Below, one piece after another: positions 17,884-28,330 of a stretch of 64,000 nucleotides of DNA. The DNA lies in the NCBI GenBank assembly GCA_036336715.1, contig JAYZFP010000180.1, forward strand, positions 1-64,000. Direction: 5' to 3'. The notes beneath the pieces were generated by a model, which was not told the origin of the DNA, ran no database searches, and saw only the letters and a program-made list of their open reading frames with translations. The translations under genes and the position numbers were made by a program. Each line of letters starts with the position of its first letter. Position 1 is the stretch's first letter. This stretch comes from JABAAE01 sp036336715. GTDB taxonomy: Bacteria; Planctomycetota; Planctomycetia; Pirellulales; Pirellulaceae.

Positions 17884-19266
17884 ATGCGAAACAACATTCA
17901 ACGACGCCAGGCGCTGCAAATCGCAGCCGGTACAGCAGCCTCTTTATCCAGCGGGAGTGTGCTGCGGGCCATGGGGTATCGAAATCCGAACGACCGCCCG
18001 AGGATGGGAGTGATCGGATGCGGTATCCGCTGGGACAAGCGGGTCTTTCAGCCGGAGGGCCGTTATGGTGTCGGCAAGGAATTTCCCAGGTACGCCGATA
18101 TCGTTGCTGTTTGCGATGTCGATGCCCAAAGGTTGGAACGAGCCCAGGCCATCGTCAAGGACTGGCAGGGCAGGGCACCCCTTGGCAGCGGCGACTACAG
18201 GAAAATCATCGAAGACCCCAAGATCGACCTGGTTCATATCAGCACTCCAGATCACTGGCATGCGAAAATCGCCATCGAGGCCATGCTGGCCGGCAAGGAT
18301 GTCTACTGTGAAAAGCCGATGACCCTGACCATCGAAGAGGGACAACAGATCTGCAGGGTTTGTCGCAAAACGGGCGCCATTTTCCAGGTGGGAACCCAGC
18401 AACGGAGCGGCAAACAGTTCATCAAGGCGGTGGCCATGATTCGGGACGGACGCTTGGGCAAATTAAGAAAAGTCCAATGTGGTATCGGTGGAGGGCCGAC
18501 CAGCCCGGATCTTCCGGTTGGCAAACCGCCGGCTCACCTGGACTGGAACACCTGGCTCGGCCCGACGCCCGAGGTGGACTACCACTTTCGGCCCAACGCC
18601 AGGAACATCATTGGAAACTGGTCCCGATCGCACTATGAATTTCGCTGGTGGTACGAATACTCAGGTGGGAAGTTGACCGACTGGGGAGCTCATCATGTGG
18701 ATATCGCGACGTGGGGAATGGACAAGACGGAAACAGGCCCCGTGCTGATTGATCCAATCCTGGCTGAGCACCCGGTCCCCTTCCGCAACGGAGACCCTAC
18801 GGTGGCCAACCGCTACAACACCGCGACCCGTTTCAACATCCGCGCCACCTACAAAGATGGAATTGAATTATCAATTCGCCATGATGGGGACAACGGCATT
18901 CTGTTTGAAGGTTCGAAGGGGCGAATCTTTGTCAACCGTGGAAAGCTGGTGGGCAAACCGGTCGAGGGTCTGGCAACCAATCCCCTCCCCGAAGGACTGC
19001 TGGAAAAGACCTACAAGAGCCGGGCCCTGACCAGTCATGTGGCCAATTTTTTCGATTCGGTTGTTGCACGAAAAGAACCGATTTCCGATGTTTTCAGCCA
19101 TCACCGGGCTTTGACAACCTGTCACCTTGCAGGGATTGCTGCCCGGTTGAATCGAAAAATCAGGTGGGACCCGCAAAAGGAAAAAATCATTGGAGACGGC
19201 CTGGCACAGTCCATGGTGGCCCGTGAAAAAAGGAACGCGTTCCGGATCGAGATGAAAGATGGTTAG
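17884..19266 (+). CDS. Gfo/Idh/MocA family oxidoreductase with Tat leader
   Basis: A 460-residue NAD(P)-dependent sugar oxidoreductase of the Gfo/Idh/MocA family. After a Tat-type leader (QRRQALQIAAGTAASL) comes the Rossmann domain with GVIGCGIR at 42-49, VCDVD at 77, HISTPDHWHAKIAIEAMLAG and the catalytic EKP at 143-145. The C-terminal domain contains LTDWGAHHVDIATWGMD. Exported members of this family are common in Planctomycetes and usually oxidise or modify sugars with tightly bound cofactor. ATG 17884 has GAGG 5 nt upstream. Its 3' end overlaps the sulfatase ATG by 8 bp, so the two are probably translated together and may act on the same sulfated sugar. Confidence 0.92.
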   Translation: MRNNIQRRQALQIAAGTAASLSSGSVLRAMGYRNPNDRPRMGVIGCGIRWDKRVFQPEGRYGVGKEFPRYADIVAVCDVDAQRLERAQAIVKDWQGRAPLGSGDYRKIIEDPKIDLVHISTPDHWHAKIAIEAMLAGKDVYCEKPMTLTIEEGQQICRVCRKTGAIFQVGTQQRSGKQFIKAVAMIRDGRLGKLRKVQCGIGGGPTSPDLPVGKPPAHLDWNTWLGPTPEVDYHFRPNARNIIGNWSRSHYEFRWWYEYSGGKLTDWGAHHVDIATWGMDKTETGPVLIDPILAEHPVPFRNGDPTVANRYNTATRFNIRATYKDGIELSIRHDGDNGILFEGSKGRIFVNRGKLVGKPVEGLATNPLPEGLLEKTYKSRALTSHVANFFDSVVARKEPISDVFSHHRALTTCHLAGIAARLNRKIRWDPQKEKIIGDGLAQSMVAREKRNAFRIEMKDG

Positions 19267-20731
19267 ACCTTACCGGCGACAGAACTCAGGTGCATCCCCG
19301 GTTTTCCGGATGCGGTTTTCGACAAGTTGGTTCTTCCAGGGTGGGCTGCTTTTGAGCTGCCTGAGTCATTTGGTGCCCGGGGCACATCCCACCTCGCATG
19401 GGGTTGAAACCAAATCCGTGGATCGTCCGAACGTCGTTCTCATCATGGCGGACGACCTCGGTTACGGTGACCTCTCCTGTTACGGCAGTCAAAAACTCAG
19501 GACCATTCATCTTGACAGGCTGGCGCGTGAGGGATGCCGTCTGACCGGATTTTACGCAGGTTGTACCGTTTGCACCCCATCGCGGATGGCACTGCTCAGC
19601 GGCATCTACCCAGCCCGACTCGGCTGGAAGGGAGGGGTCATCGGTCATCGAATCCCGTCCCGAAACGGATTGGCACCCCAGGTCCTCACCCTGGCAGAAC
19701 TTTTTCAAGAGGCCGGGTACAGCACTGCTCTGTCCGGAAAATGGCATCTCGGCGAGGCCGCCGATCAGCTGCCGATGAACCAGGGTTTTGAGTCCTGCTA
19801 CTACATCACCAAAAGCAACAACCAGACAAAAAAACTCTACCGCGATGGAAAACTGATCGCCGACCCCTTCACCAACCGCCTGCTTTCCGAGCAATTCACC
19901 GATCATGCCATCGAGTTCATCCGGGAAAATTCGAATCGACCGTTTTTTCTTTACCTGCCTTACACAGCACCCCACTTTCCGGCCGAGCCGCACCCGGATT
20001 GGAAGGGAAAATCATCGCTGGGGAAATACGGGGATGTGGTTGAAGAACTCGATGCCCGCATCGGCCAACTGCTGAAAACACTGACCGAACTGCAACTCGA
20101 CCAGAGGACCATTGTCATTTTCCTGTCCGATAATGGGCCCGAACCGGGGCAAAAAAAATGGGCAACTGCAGCTCCTTACAGGGGCCTCAAATGGAGCGCT
20201 CTTGAGGGGGGAAACCGTGTCCCCTGCCTGGTCCGCTACCCGCCCCGGATACCTGCCGGGCAGGTCCTTCCCGAACTGACGGCAGCCATCGACCTTTTTC
20301 CGACGCTGGCCAGCGCGTGTGGAATCGATGTTGAGTCATTTCCCCACAGCAATCCTCCACTGGACGGTCTGAACGTCTGGGAAACCTGGACACAAAAATC
20401 GGGTTCCGTGCACCCCCGTAATCAGTTACTGATCTGGCACGGCTGGGGAACCCTGCAGGCCATTCGGGATGGAGATTGGAAACTGTACGTCGACCAGGTC
20501 CCGGAAATTGAAGCCACCCGAAAAGGCCCCGTGCTGATTCACCTGCCTGATGATCCGGCAGAAAAGACCAACCTGGCAGCCCGGCATCCGGAGCTTGTCA
20601 AAAAGATGAAAAAACTGGCACGGGTGGAACTGGAGTTGCTGCGAAAAAATTCACGCCCCCTTGGAGGCCCGCCAATGAAACCGTCGATCCCCAAACATCC
20701 GGCCTGGCTGGATGAAACAAAAGCTCCCTGA
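19259..20731 (+). CDS. Type I sulfatase
   Basis: A 490-residue exported sulfatase. Metal-binding Asp pair in LIMADDLGYGD (D65, D66), the formylglycine motif CTPSR with C105, and SGKWHLG, SDNGPEPG and GLKWSALEGGNRVP in the usual order. The motif is canonical (C-x-P-S-R), so it depends on an anaerobic sulfatase-maturating enzyme or formylglycine-generating enzyme encoded elsewhere. ATG 19259 overlaps the upstream oxidoreductase gene. ATG 19310 (MRFSTSWFFQGGLLLS) would start right at the signal peptide and is a reasonable alternative. It removes sulfate from an unknown carbohydrate. Confidence 0.93.
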   Translation: MVRPYRRQNSGASPVFRMRFSTSWFFQGGLLLSCLSHLVPGAHPTSHGVETKSVDRPNVVLIMADDLGYGDLSCYGSQKLRTIHLDRLAREGCRLTGFYAGCTVCTPSRMALLSGIYPARLGWKGGVIGHRIPSRNGLAPQVLTLAELFQEAGYSTALSGKWHLGEAADQLPMNQGFESCYYITKSNNQTKKLYRDGKLIADPFTNRLLSEQFTDHAIEFIRENSNRPFFLYLPYTAPHFPAEPHPDWKGKSSLGKYGDVVEELDARIGQLLKTLTELQLDQRTIVIFLSDNGPEPGQKKWATAAPYRGLKWSALEGGNRVPCLVRYPPRIPAGQVLPELTAAIDLFPTLASACGIDVESFPHSNPPLDGLNVWETWTQKSGSVHPRNQLLIWHGWGTLQAIRDGDWKLYVDQVPEIEATRKGPVLIHLPDDPAEKTNLAARHPELVKKMKKLARVELELLRKNSRPLGGPPMKPSIPKHPAWLDETKAP

Positions 20732-20796
20732 TCGGCGGGCGTGCGGAAAACCATGCCAGCGATTCCCCTGGGCACCGACGCTCAATTTTGGCTGAA

Positions 20797-22413
20797 TCAC
20801 TCGCTGTCATTCGGTGACCCGATACAAATCAAATCCTTCTGTGTCCGGGCAAACAACCTTCCTTCCGCAAAGGCAAGACTGGACAGCGACCAGGTCTTGC
20901 CGGCCGGCCCCAGGTCGCTGATCGAGACGAGCGAATCCGCATCCAGCTGGTCGGAATTCCAGCGCAGGACGTAAACCATGCCAATCATGGTTGGCATGTA
21001 AAGCAGATCTCCCACCACCACAGGACTGGCGGCCGAGACATGCCCCCAGCCGCTGAGGGTGGCCCGCTTGTCCTGGTACACGATATAGCCATCGTTGTTT
21101 CTCACCTCGTTCTTGCGAGCCTCTTTCCACAGCAGCTTCTTGCCGCCCGATTCACGGACCCGTTGGACCGGCACCTGGAGGTATTCCACTTTCCCGGATT
21201 CGACGTGAATCCTGCCCAGGAAATGTCCCTGAAACGTGCGAAAGTAGTGATACTTTCCGACCAGCAAGTTCGTGTGATAGGTGATTGGCCGGTTCTTTCT
21301 CCCGGCTGGCATTTTTGTGTTCACCTCACGCTGGTAACGGTTGTCAACCATCCGGGTCACAGCCACTCCGTCCGTCAGCGAAACCGGATTTAACAGGCCA
21401 CCAGAGAGCATGTCCACCTGGTAGTGTTTCATTTTGACGAAGCAGTAGCCCCGCCTCCCCTGCCACACGCCATTTTCATGAGCCGAGTATCCCGAAATGG
21501 GCAGGTCCCAGAGGGTTTTTCCGTTGTCCGCATTGAGCAATGAAAGACCGTAGGGCTCTTCCGGCGGCTGGTGCCCACCGCCGCGGCCAGTCAGCAGACC
21601 AGGTGTCCCATCCGGCAATCGGTTCCACTGGGATGCCGAATGAACCGAGGTCGCAGATTCCGCCACCCAGCGGATCGTTCCCGTCTTTAAATCAAAGGCA
21701 TGCAGGCGTGTCCAGTATCGACGATCCCGCCCCAGTGGTTTTGCGCCCCCTTTGGTCGTGGCTTTCGCCGGAAGATCGTCAGCGATCGTTTTCAGAAGTA
21801 TCACGTTGCCGTTGTGCAGGATCGGTTCCTGCTGCCGGGCATGGTGACGGCCAAACGGGACCCAATCATATTTCCAGGCCAGCTTGCCTTCGAAATCAAA
21901 GGTTCGGATCGCCCCTCCGACATTGACGAAACAGACATGTTTGCCGTCGGTAACCGGCGAGGCTGCCGTATTGTCACTGAACCCGCTCGCCATGTCCGTG
22001 ACCCTGGTCCCGGGAATCTCGCGACGCCAGAGTTCCTTTCCGTCGCGGGCATCGAAACAGATTCCCAGGATCGTGCTCCCTGCCTCGGCGTCCGAAGTCA
22101 CCGGTGCATGGCAGGTGACAAACACCCGGTTACCTGAGACGACCGGGGTGCTTTCGCCCGTGTTTGGCAACGGCGACTTCCAGACCACATTCCGTCCAGC
22201 GGCAACACTGAAGGATCCTGCCGCTTGCCCCGCCACCCGGTAGTCGTGATGAGGACCTGCTGCCTGCGGCCAATCCGCCCACAGGCGTCCGGTCAGAACG
22301 AGGGTAAAACTGAAAGCAAGCAGGACTCTTGCCGCCATCCTGCGAGCGGAACTCAGCAGCAGACGATGTTTCCCAAAACCAACCGGCGGAAACAAACTGA
22401 AAAGAACAGACAT
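20797..22413 (-). CDS. PQQ-type beta-propeller exported protein
   Basis: A 538-residue protein on the minus strand, convergent with the sulfatase. After a signal peptide it shows repeated blades of the quinoprotein/BamB-like WD type: GRNVVWKSPLPNTGESTPVV, ARDGKELWRREIPGTRV, FEGKLAWKYDWVPFG, LKTGTIRWVAES and ADNGKTLWDLPISGY. These proteins are common in planctomycete genomes and are annotated as outer membrane protein assembly factor BamB-like; a real enzymatic quinoprotein role is not shown and no PQQ-site residues can be confirmed here. Start ATG 22413 is used; ATG 22338 (MAARVLLAFSFTLVLTGRLW) would begin right at the signal peptide and may be the true start. Confidence 0.82.
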   Translation of the reverse strand: MSVLFSLFPPVGFGKHRLLLSSARRMAARVLLAFSFTLVLTGRLWADWPQAAGPHHDYRVAGQAAGSFSVAAGRNVVWKSPLPNTGESTPVVSGNRVFVTCHAPVTSDAEAGSTILGICFDARDGKELWRREIPGTRVTDMASGFSDNTAASPVTDGKHVCFVNVGGAIRTFDFEGKLAWKYDWVPFGRHHARQQEPILHNGNVILLKTIADDLPAKATTKGGAKPLGRDRRYWTRLHAFDLKTGTIRWVAESATSVHSASQWNRLPDGTPGLLTGRGGGHQPPEEPYGLSLLNADNGKTLWDLPISGYSAHENGVWQGRRGYCFVKMKHYQVDMLSGGLLNPVSLTDGVAVTRMVDNRYQREVNTKMPAGRKNRPITYHTNLLVGKYHYFRTFQGHFLGRIHVESGKVEYLQVPVQRVRESGGKKLLWKEARKNEVRNNDGYIVYQDKRATLSGWGHVSAASPVVVGDLLYMPTMIGMVYVLRWNSDQLDADSLVSISDLGPAGKTWSLSSLAFAEGRLFARTQKDLICIGSPNDSE

Positions 22414-22474
22414 GGAATTTCTTTCGCTACCTGATTCCTGGTGACATTCATCCAGGGACAAAAACGGTCGACTT

Positions 22475-22501
22475 TTGGCAACAGTGGCCAACCCCTATGA
22501 T
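22475..22501 (+). promoter_or_regulatory. Possible promoter of the sialate esterase gene
   Basis: TTGGCA (22475-22480) and TATGAT (22496-22501), each five of six from the sigma-70 consensus, lie 52 bp before the esterase start in the divergent intergenic region. The spacer is only 15 bp, so this is tentative. Confidence 0.3.
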
Positions 22502-22552
22502 AGACCACTCCCTGGAAACTTTTGATTCCCCGTATCTACTTAAGTTCCCCTG

Positions 22553-24499
22553 ATGACGACCCAACACCCGTTTGCTGCCGGCCGAAGTTTTTTCGCCGCT
22601 CCTGCAGTGCCCCACTTTCCCACTTCCTGCCTTCTGGTCATCGCATGCTTGCTCCCCGTCACCTTGCAGGCCCAAGGCGACCGAAAACTGCCTCGCGAAG
22701 ATGTCATCAACGTACCCGCGGTCGCGGACGGGCTTTGCATCAGCAACCTTTTCCAGTCCAACATGGTTCTGCAGCGCGACAAGCCGCTGGTGATCTGGGG
22801 TTGGGCTGAAGCGGGTGAAACCGTTCAAGTCGAATTTGGTGAACGCTCGGGCAGCACCACCGCCGCCCGGGACCGCTCCTGGACCATCACGCTACCGCCG
22901 GTCAAAGCGGATGGCCGGCCCCGTTCGCTGGTCGTCCGTGGGAAAACCGAACAGCTCAAGCTGGAAAATATCCTGGTGGGCGATCTTTGGCTCCTGGGGG
23001 GCCAAAGCAACATGGAATTCCCGCTGGAACGGATTGAAAACGGACCGTTGGAAATTGTTTCCGCCAATTATCCCGGCATCCGGATCCTGACCCTTCCTGC
23101 GGCCGACGGCCCCCAGCCGGTAAAAAGCTTTCCCCGGCTGCAGGAGTGGAGCGGCTGGTTTGGCCGCCATTTTCGCAAGGGGGACTGGGACGAATGCACC
23201 CCCCGGGTAGCCCGGGAATTATCGGCCATCGGCTTTGTCTTTGCCCGCCGGGTTCACATGGCCTCCGGAGTGCCCCTGGGTCTGATCGATGCTTCCCGCG
23301 GCGGCACCACCGTGGAGACCTGGACCCCGGACAAGGTACTGAGGCAAATCGATACTCCCGAAGTGAGTTCCCTGATCAAGGGTTGGGACAACCGGGTAGC
23401 GGAATGGGACCCCAAGGCCGACCTCGAAAAGCGAATCGCCGGCTATCAGCAAAAAGTCCAGCGATTCAAAAAAGAAGGCAAGACGCTGCCGGCGAATGAA
23501 AAAGAACCCGACGATCTCCGTCCCGGCCCGGCGATGGACCAAAATCGGCCGGGCAATTGTTTCGCCAGCATGATTGCCCCGATCGCCGGATTGAACCTCA
23601 AGGGAGTCATTTTCCACCAAGGGTATAACAACTGCTTCCAGGGGACTGAGGGGGCCATTCTTTATCGCCAGGTCTTTCCGGAGATGATAAGCAGTTGGCG
23701 AAAGGCGTTCAACGATCCGGACCTTCCGTTCGGGATTCTCTCTCTCTGTACGGAGGGAACCGCTCAGACGATGGAGAATTATTGTGAAATGATGGCCAAC
23801 GTCGGCCCTTTTGTCCGGGAGGCCCAGTACCAGACCTTTTTGGAACTTTACAACGGTGGCGATGCGAACATCGGATTCACCAGCACCTATGATTTCCGGC
23901 GACGCTGGTACCATCCCCAACAAAAGATCCCTGCCGGTGAAAGAATTGCCCGCTGGGCCCTGGCCACACAGTACAGCTTCCAAAACAGCCTCCGCTGGAA
24001 ACCACCGATGGTTAAAAAACAAACCGTCGAAAACAACCGGATCCTTCTCGAAATGGATGAACCGGTCCAGGGAGTTGACGATGGGGGACCCATTCTCGGG
24101 TTTTCCATCGCCGGTGAAAATCGCGAATTCCACCCGGTACTTGCCGAGCACCTGGTGATTGGAAAAGACAACCGCGGACGAGACAGAAAGGACCAGCGAA
24201 TCCTGGTATTGCAAACAGAAATGGTTCCCAATCCGGTTCATTTCCGCTACGCCTGGGGGAGGAGTCCACTCGGAAACCTGCAGGCTGCCCGGCATTCGGA
24301 TATCCCGTTTGCAACACAGCGAAGTGACCGCTGGCCCCTCGAAAACACCCCACGCCTCTTTGACCAGGATTCCCCCAAAAAACTGGAAAGGGGCGACAAA
24401 CGAAAACTGGTCGATGCGTTAAAGAAATTCGATCGCCAGCGTGAACTCCGCAGGGCAAAGGATCTCTTGACGGAACTGGAAAAAAAGCCAGGCAACTGA
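22553..24499 (+). CDS. Sialate O-acetylesterase-like SGNH hydrolase
   Basis: A 648-residue exported esterase of the sialate O-acetylesterase (SASA) family, which removes acetyl groups from glycans. After a hydrophobic leader ending near LQAQ comes an N-terminal beta-sandwich (SNMVLQRDKPLVIWGWAEAG) and the nucleophile motif LLGGQSNMEF with S152. The second block reads VIFHQGYNNCF, where many members have W-Y-Q-G-E-S-N, and a candidate catalytic His is in RRWYHPQQKIPAGERIARW. The charged C-terminal 60 residues (KFDRQRELRRAKDLLTELEK) look helical. ATG 22553 is the only good start. It probably deacetylates the same class of acidic polysaccharide that the sulfatases desulfate. Confidence 0.88.
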   Translation: MTTQHPFAAGRSFFAAPAVPHFPTSCLLVIACLLPVTLQAQGDRKLPREDVINVPAVADGLCISNLFQSNMVLQRDKPLVIWGWAEAGETVQVEFGERSGSTTAARDRSWTITLPPVKADGRPRSLVVRGKTEQLKLENILVGDLWLLGGQSNMEFPLERIENGPLEIVSANYPGIRILTLPAADGPQPVKSFPRLQEWSGWFGRHFRKGDWDECTPRVARELSAIGFVFARRVHMASGVPLGLIDASRGGTTVETWTPDKVLRQIDTPEVSSLIKGWDNRVAEWDPKADLEKRIAGYQQKVQRFKKEGKTLPANEKEPDDLRPGPAMDQNRPGNCFASMIAPIAGLNLKGVIFHQGYNNCFQGTEGAILYRQVFPEMISSWRKAFNDPDLPFGILSLCTEGTAQTMENYCEMMANVGPFVREAQYQTFLELYNGGDANIGFTSTYDFRRRWYHPQQKIPAGERIARWALATQYSFQNSLRWKPPMVKKQTVENNRILLEMDEPVQGVDDGGPILGFSIAGENREFHPVLAEHLVIGKDNRGRDRKDQRILVLQTEMVPNPVHFRYAWGRSPLGNLQAARHSDIPFATQRSDRWPLENTPRLFDQDSPKKLERGDKRKLVDALKKFDRQRELRRAKDLLTELEKKPGN

Positions 24500-24725
24500 A
24501 ACGAGCCGGTTGCATGTTCACGCGTCCACCAATTGTCTGAGGGAATGAGAAAGGAAGGGTTGCCCCCTTTGGGGCCATACCGAAAATCACACGTTTGACC
24601 AGTCATCACAATCAAAAGGAAATAATTCGCCATTTCAAAGAAGACTGGATCTTGAAGGAAGCTTCGACTCTGCAAAAGATAAAGGAATAAGTACCAACCC
24701 GTCCCAATCTGTTTCCGAGTTTCCG

Positions 24726-27700
24726 ATGATTCGTTTCTGTTTTGCGCTGACGCTGATTGGCGTGGCATCCACTTCCCCGCTCTTTTCCCAAGAGGGATTC
24801 AATTCCGGACAACTGGGTGGACTTCGCTTTCGTTCCGTTGGCCCGGCTTTGATGTCCGGCCGAATTGCCGATGTCGCAGTCGACCCGGTCAAGCCGAATA
24901 CCTGGTATGTGGCGGCCGGTAGCGGAAACCTGTGGAAGACCACGAACTCCGGCACCACCTGGACACCCATTTTTGACAACTACGGCTCCTACTCCATCGG
25001 ATGCGTCACGATCGATCCCGGTAACCGGAATACCGTCTGGGTGGGCACCGGCGAGAATGTCGCTGGCCGTCATGTCGGCTTCGGGGATGGGGTCTACGTC
25101 AGTCACGATGCGGGGGCTTCCTTTCGAAACGTCGGTCTCAGGAACAGTGAACACATCTCGAAAATCGTGGTCCACCCCCGGGATGCGGACACCGTTTATG
25201 TGGCTTCCCAGGGTCCTGCCTGGTCAAAGGGGGGCGAACGGGGGCTGTTTTGCACGCGGGACGGCGGCAAAACCTGGAAGAACATCCTCTCCAAGGGTCC
25301 CTACACCGGTGTCACCGACGTGGTGATGGACCCGTCGAACCCGAATATCCTGTACGCAGCGACCTACCACAAGCATCGAACCGTGTGGGCCCTGATGGCC
25401 GGTGGGCCGGAAAGCGGCATCCACAAATCAACCGATGGCGGCAAGACCTGGACGGAACTCCAAAAGGGACTTCCCGGCGGTGACAGGGGAAAGATCGCGC
25501 TCGCCGTTTCTCCACAAAAACCGAATGTCCTCTATGCGGGGATCGAGCTACCAGGTCGGACCGGCGGGTTTTACCGCAGCGAAAACCACGGAGTCAGCTG
25601 GACCCGGAAAAGTGACTATGTCGGTGGAGGAACCGGCCCCCATTACTACCAGGAGATCTGGTGCGATCCACACCGGTTCGATTCGATCTATCACGCCAAC
25701 GTGCGACTGGGACGCAGCGATGATGGTGGGGCGACTTTTGAATACGTGGGGAATTCCAACAAGCATGTAGATAATCACGCAGTTGCCTTTCATCCCACCG
25801 ATCCCGATTTCGTCATCGCCGGATGCGACGGAGGGGTCTATCGGTCCTTCGACCGCTGCAAAACCTGGATGTATGTCAACAATCTGCCGCTGACCCAGTT
25901 TTACAAGGTTGCCGTCGATTATGACTATCCCTTTTACCACATTGTCGGTGGCACCCAGGACAATAACACCCAGTACGGACCGGCGAAAACCAACCGACGA
26001 CAGGGGATCACCAACCGGGACTGGAGGGTGGTCATCGGCGGCGATGGACACGACTGCGCGATTGACCCCAAGGACCCGAATATCATTTACGGCGAAAGTC
26101 AGCAGGGATACCTGAGAAGATACGATCGGCGTACGGGTGAAGCGGTTGATATTCGGCCCCAACCGGCCGAGGGAGAGCACGACCTGCGTTTCAACTGGGA
26201 CTCTCCGATCGAGATCAGCTTTCATGACAACCGGCGTCTCTATTTCGGGGCCCGCAAGCTTTTCCGCAGCAATAACCGGGGGGACAGCTGGGAAGCCATT
26301 TCCCCGGACCTGTCGCGGAACCAGAACCGGATGAAACTCCCCATCATGGGACGCACCTGGAGTGTGGACGCCACCTGGGACCTGTTTGCCATGAGTGAAT
26401 ACAACAACATCACCTCGATCGGCGAATCTCCGGTGGACCAGGACCTGATTTACATCGGTACCGATGACGGCCTGATCCAGGTCACCGAAGACGGTGGAAA
26501 ATCATGGCGAAAAATTGACCTGATCGATGGAATTCCCAAGATGGCTTTCGTCAATGACATCAAGGCGGACCGGTTTGACGCCAACACGGTCTACGTGTGC
26601 CTGGACAACCATAAATACGGCGATTACCAGCCTTACGTGATTCGAAGCCAGGACCGCGGGAAAACCTGGCAGGCGATTACCAACGGGATACCGGATCGCC
26701 ACCTGACCTGGCGATTGATCCAGGACCATGTCGAGCCGAAGCTGATGTTCCTGGGAACCGAGTTTGGAGTCCATGCCACAGTCGATAGTGGCGAAAACTG
26801 GTTCAAATTTTCCAACGGACTTCCCGTGATTCCAGTCCGTGACCTGGAAATCCAACGGCGTGAAAACGACCTCGTGGCGGCTACTTTCGGTCGGAGTTTT
26901 TATGTGCTGGATGATTATTCCCCACTTCGCCAGATTTCGGCCTCCTCGATGAAGGAGAAAAAATTCCAACTGTTCCCGGTCAAGGAAGCACGACAATACC
27001 CGCAGGCCGACTTTCTCGGCGGGCAAAAAGGATCCCAGGGAGACAGTTTTTATGCCGTTTCCAATCCACCCTACGGTGCTGCCTTCAATTATTTTTGTCA
27101 CGACCGGCACGAGTCGCTGAAGGCAAAGCGAAAAGCGGCCGAACAAAAAGCGCGCGACGCCGGTCAGGATGTTGGCCTTCCTACTGCCCAACAGTTGGAA
27201 CTGGAAGAACAGGAAAAGGCACCCCAGCTGGTATTTACCGTTCGCGACCAGAGTCAACAGTTGATTCGCACACTGACCACTCCCGTTCGCCCCGGTTTGC
27301 AGCGAATCCACTGGGACCTCCGCAATCGGCGGTCGCAATACGTTGCCCCTGGCAAGTACTCGATTCAAGTGGAAAAGGTAACCGCCGACCAGGCCAACTT
27401 GCTGGCCGGTCCAACCACCTTTGAAGTCGTCGCTTGCATCGATCCAACGATTCCTTATGGAGACCGCCGCGAAATCAACCGTTATTACGACCAGGTGTAC
27501 CAGTTGCAGCAAAAGGTCCAGGGAGCAAACGATGCGTTGGCCGCAGCGATGCAAAGCCTTGACGATTATGAATCGGCCATCCGGAGGGATGGTGGACTGC
27601 ACCGAGAACTGAAGCAGCAACTGGAAAGCCTGAAAGCTGAACACCGTCAAATCAGCCAACAGATCGCCAACGGCTCTCCCTTTGACGAAAAACTGGGCAA

Positions 27701-27938
27701 CCGGGCTCACCCTTCCCTCCAGACCCGTTTGCGGAACGCTCGCAGAAGCCTCTCCTCACTGGCCGGGCCGACGGGAACCCATCGCGATTCCTACAGGATG
27801 GCGCGCAAAATGTATGCGGAACTTTATCCGCTGATCCAGAAATTTGTCGAAAAGGACGTCCCGGCATTCGGGCGTCAGGTAGAAAAAGCGGGCCTCGGCT
27901 GGACACCGGGGCAACCGGTCCCCGAGCCTTCGAGGTAG
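24726..27938 (+). CDS. Sortilin/VPS10-like BNR-repeat propeller protein
   Basis: A 1070-residue exported protein with a short signal peptide (MIRFCFALTLIGVASTS) and about 10 BNR/Asp-box repeats of S/T-x-D-x-G-x-T-W type, such as TTNSGTTWTP, TRDGGKTWKN, STDGGKTWTE, TEDGGKSWRK and SQDRGKTWQA, forming one or two beta-propellers to about residue 730. The C-terminal 340 residues have a beta region (RTLTTPVRPGLQRIHWDLRN, also typical of this group) and a helical coiled-coil region. Close relatives are annotated as glycosyl hydrolase or VPS10/sortilin domain proteins; no glycosidase catalytic residues are evident, so a binding role is as likely. It stands alone, 226 bp after the esterase gene. Confidence 0.88.
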   Translation: MIRFCFALTLIGVASTSPLFSQEGFNSGQLGGLRFRSVGPALMSGRIADVAVDPVKPNTWYVAAGSGNLWKTTNSGTTWTPIFDNYGSYSIGCVTIDPGNRNTVWVGTGENVAGRHVGFGDGVYVSHDAGASFRNVGLRNSEHISKIVVHPRDADTVYVASQGPAWSKGGERGLFCTRDGGKTWKNILSKGPYTGVTDVVMDPSNPNILYAATYHKHRTVWALMAGGPESGIHKSTDGGKTWTELQKGLPGGDRGKIALAVSPQKPNVLYAGIELPGRTGGFYRSENHGVSWTRKSDYVGGGTGPHYYQEIWCDPHRFDSIYHANVRLGRSDDGGATFEYVGNSNKHVDNHAVAFHPTDPDFVIAGCDGGVYRSFDRCKTWMYVNNLPLTQFYKVAVDYDYPFYHIVGGTQDNNTQYGPAKTNRRQGITNRDWRVVIGGDGHDCAIDPKDPNIIYGESQQGYLRRYDRRTGEAVDIRPQPAEGEHDLRFNWDSPIEISFHDNRRLYFGARKLFRSNNRGDSWEAISPDLSRNQNRMKLPIMGRTWSVDATWDLFAMSEYNNITSIGESPVDQDLIYIGTDDGLIQVTEDGGKSWRKIDLIDGIPKMAFVNDIKADRFDANTVYVCLDNHKYGDYQPYVIRSQDRGKTWQAITNGIPDRHLTWRLIQDHVEPKLMFLGTEFGVHATVDSGENWFKFSNGLPVIPVRDLEIQRRENDLVAATFGRSFYVLDDYSPLRQISASSMKEKKFQLFPVKEARQYPQADFLGGQKGSQGDSFYAVSNPPYGAAFNYFCHDRHESLKAKRKAAEQKARDAGQDVGLPTAQQLELEEQEKAPQLVFTVRDQSQQLIRTLTTPVRPGLQRIHWDLRNRRSQYVAPGKYSIQVEKVTADQANLLAGPTTFEVVACIDPTIPYGDRREINRYYDQVYQLQQKVQGANDALAAAMQSLDDYESAIRRDGGLHRELKQQLESLKAEHRQISQQIANGSPFDEKLGNRAHPSLQTRLRNARRSLSSLAGPTGTHRDSYRMARKMYAELYPLIQKFVEKDVPAFGRQVEKAGLGWTPGQPVPEPSR

Positions 27939-28330
27939 GTTTACTTGCAATCTCCCGAGTGGGCTTCCGTGCCTGGCCCCCCTTTGAACCGAAGCGGCGA
28001 GGACACCGGCGGCCCGCGGAATCAAAAATTTCCTTGCCCGGCCAGGATACCCGGCAGGGAATCTTGGCCGCGGTGGGATTTATGTGCGACAGCCAACTTC
28101 CACATTGCAGCAAATCCGGAAAGCCCGGATTTGGAATCCACGGGGCCCATCCATTGGAAGTAAAAAGGGGACAGGGTCGTAAAAAGCCTGTGCAAAAGGG
28201 TGAGGGATTGCGGATCTTTGCCTGCAACGGGACGTGGATTCTGTGTTGAATCCGCAAATCCTGATTCGGAAAAAATGGATTTTTCATGAAAAGGGTGAAA
28301 AATCTGCCTAGCGCGGTCTCTTGAATAAAA
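27939..28330. other. 392-bp intergenic region
   Basis: No gene, RNA or terminator is recognised. Short ORFs here have no family features. A GGATTC-spacer-GAATCC repeat near 28232-28249 is the only visible structure. Confidence 0.5.
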